Shown: piece after piece, positions 62,728 to 64,000 of the stretch
Layout of the letters: each line of letters opens with the position of its first letter
Numbering within the stretch: the stretch's first letter is position 1
Assembly: GCA_025093555.1 (NCBI GenBank)
Contig: JAIWNF010000006.1
Span: forward strand, 806,001 to 870,000
Length of the DNA: 64,000 nt
Origin: Circinella umbellata
Lineage: Eukaryota; Mucoromycota; Mucoromycetes; Mucorales; Lichtheimiaceae
Reading direction: 5' to 3'
Position numbers and translations under genes: made by a program
The notes under the pieces: generated by a model
Databases searched by the model: none
What the model saw: the letters and a program-made list of their open reading frames with translations, nothing else
What the model was told of the DNA's origin: nothing

Positions 62728-63110
62728 TACAGAAAATTAGTAAATTTCTGATCCTATGTGGATTGAATTGATATCCAGAAGAACGCAAAAAAAAAAAAGA
62801 AAAGCTCTTTTTTTTATATGTGTAAATATAAACCTTTTTCCCAACTGCTCCATTGAGGCCAATAATCTTCCTTTATAACTGAATCTGTCACGTTATTTGC
62901 AATTATGGTTGGGATGGGTGGTGGTTCACTTATTATTGTCGAAGGTGTATTAGCTTTCCAGTCATGAGCTACAGGTGATGGTGGAGATGGTGCTCTTGTT
63001 GTTGTCGTTATTATCGAAAAAAGTTGACGGGTTAATAAACCGAATGTTGCAAAAACGATCAAATATACCAAGATTCGAATTGGCCGTTTTGGTGTTTGAG
63101 ACCACGGCAT
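59742..63110 (-). CDS. Type II membrane glycosyltransferase-like protein with two GT-A-like halves
   Basis: Three exons, 63110-62834, 62682-61285 and 61123-59742, give 1018 aa in frame. Residues 11-30 are a signal anchor (ILVYLIVFATFGLLTRQLF) after a basic N-terminus, then a Pro/Ser/Thr-rich stem, the layout of Golgi glycosyltransferases. A first catalytic-like half (about 155-330) has VVDVVIRVTD and WVWILEQDVVP. The second (from about 560) has INLVVITDRRPHSLSRLL and YAVILEDDVSLSPLFYVWAK, then YSPRSLELHP, IPCSWGAVYFPEHWREFHEY and SWKKYFIELVYLRGYVMLYPN, where EDD acts as the metal/nucleotide-binding DxD-like motif. This fits GT2-like GT-A enzymes known from fungi. Donor and acceptor are unknown. 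The C-terminal 200 residues (Pro/Lys, Gln-rich) look disordered. The start is the only ATG placing the signal anchor correctly. Confidence 0.75.
62695..62727. repeat. AT dinucleotide run in intron 1 of the glycosyltransferase-like gene
   Basis: The (TA)n tract lies close to the acceptor of the 151-bp intron; similar AT runs sit in introns of the bHLH and Kelch genes. Confidence 0.9.
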
Positions 63111-64000
63111 GGAAGTAGGAGAAAAAAAAGAAAGTTTAAAAAAAACCGACGTGTAAAAAAAAAGTATTTCTTGTTATTTTGACTATATAAAAACCAACAT
63201 ATAATAACAAATAATAATAATATAGTAGAGTGAAAACAATTGCTTCTTTTTTTTTTATTTTAAAGCAGAAAAAAAAAAGAGAGGGGCAGGGGAGAAGAGA
63301 TTCGGTGGAAACACTGGAAAAAGTTCAACAAAATATAAATGCAACAATTCAATTATAGTCCGCGAACTTTTTTTTTTTTTTTCAAGATCAGTTAAGCAGC
63401 TTCTTTCATTTCTATACTTTTTAAATATATTTGTTTACACACAGAATATTGATTTTATACTCTATTTATATTGAGTTTTATAATAAAAAAAATGGTACTA
63501 TAAATGATATATAAAAGTTGGTTAATTGATCGACTGATCTATTAGTTGTTTAATTGCTTGTTTGTTTATAGATGGGAGAACAAGTAGTGCATGTGTGAGA
63601 ATGTATATGTGTGACCGGGAAAAAAAAGGGAGGAGATCTATGTACAAGAAAAAAATATAAGGATAATCCAAGTTGTAAAAGAAATAATATATTATGCTAA
63701 TAGATGTAATGGAATGTATGTGTCTGTATAGTAGGTGTTTGCGAAAAAAAAAATGTTTACATGTCGTTGTATGTAATTAATCATAATGAAGAGGAATTAT
63801 TGTTATTGTCGTTTTGCTAATGTTGTGGGAAAGATAAGGTATCATCATTTATATTATAATGATATAATTTCAATTTAGGAAAAAATATCCATGTGAGGTT
63901 TAGACTGTAATTTCACATCGTTGTTGTTGGTATCTTTTGCTGTCTCGTCTCCAGTAATATAAAAATTGACAAAAGATGGTAAAATCAAAACATAAAGTAC
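63111..64000. other. Upstream flank of the glycosyltransferase-like gene
   Basis: Contains poly(A/T) runs and, on the minus strand, a TTTATATAG box about 75 bp upstream of the start codon. No gene recognised to the window end. Confidence 0.45.

Noticed and set aside
1..64000. CRISPR arrays, bacterial operons, tRNA or rRNA genes
   Set aside because: The window is eukaryotic; no regularly spaced repeats or tRNA/rRNA signatures (such as a GTTCGA-type T loop within a cloverleaf) were seen.

Overview
The window looks like a chromosomal stretch from a filamentous fungus, most likely an early-diverging lineage such as Mucoromycota (Mucorales). It is AT-rich, its genes carry many short GT..AG introns (about 45-250 bp), and the proteins contain simple His, Gln, Asn, Asp and Thr runs. 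The gene set fits a fungus: Ubr1, Qcr1, an arrestin-related adaptor, a MEF2-type MADS factor, an Mlx-like bHLH-zipper factor and a Myg1 protein. The assignment to Mucorales is inference; no marker gene fixes the species.

Layout. 1-7447: no intact gene. It holds eroded minus-strand coding pieces, two small inverted-repeat elements (711-867 and 1282-1404) and a ~395-bp tandem duplication (4484-5195). 7448-9689: a divergent pair, an RNase P protein (RnpA)-like gene (minus) and a single-C2H2 zinc-finger gene (plus). 9690-15678: repeat-rich, with a LINE reverse-transcriptase relic, one four-exon gene of unknown function (12150-13043), a 509-bp inverted-repeat element and degenerate tandem repeats. 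15679-22682: UBR1, 2202 aa. 22683-33625: a pogo/Tc1-like inverted-repeat element, a ten-exon Kelch membrane protein (minus), a clear carbon-nitrogen hydrolase (Lnt/nitrilase-like) pseudogene and an unrecognised decayed gene. 33626-35460: QCR1 (minus). 35461-51738: two transcription-factor genes (bHLH-zip, MADS), then MYG1, a small secreted Cys-rich peptide gene and an arrestin-like gene, the last three on the minus strand. 51739-59741: gene-poor and repeat-rich, including a ~2-kb foldback element whose centre is occupied by a second transposon, and F-box-like relics. 59742-63110: a large type II membrane glycosyltransferase-like gene (minus).

There is no operon logic, as expected for a eukaryote. 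Two genes share a functional theme: UBR1 (N-degron E3 ligase) and the arrestin-like protein, whose two PPxY motifs are typical Rsp5/Nedd4-recruiting sites; the Kelch protein also has a cytosolic PPPY. QCR1 and probably the RnpA-like protein and MYG1 relate to mitochondria. Exon joins were checked by frame arithmetic by hand; no search or alignment program was run. No tRNA, rRNA or CRISPR array was seen.
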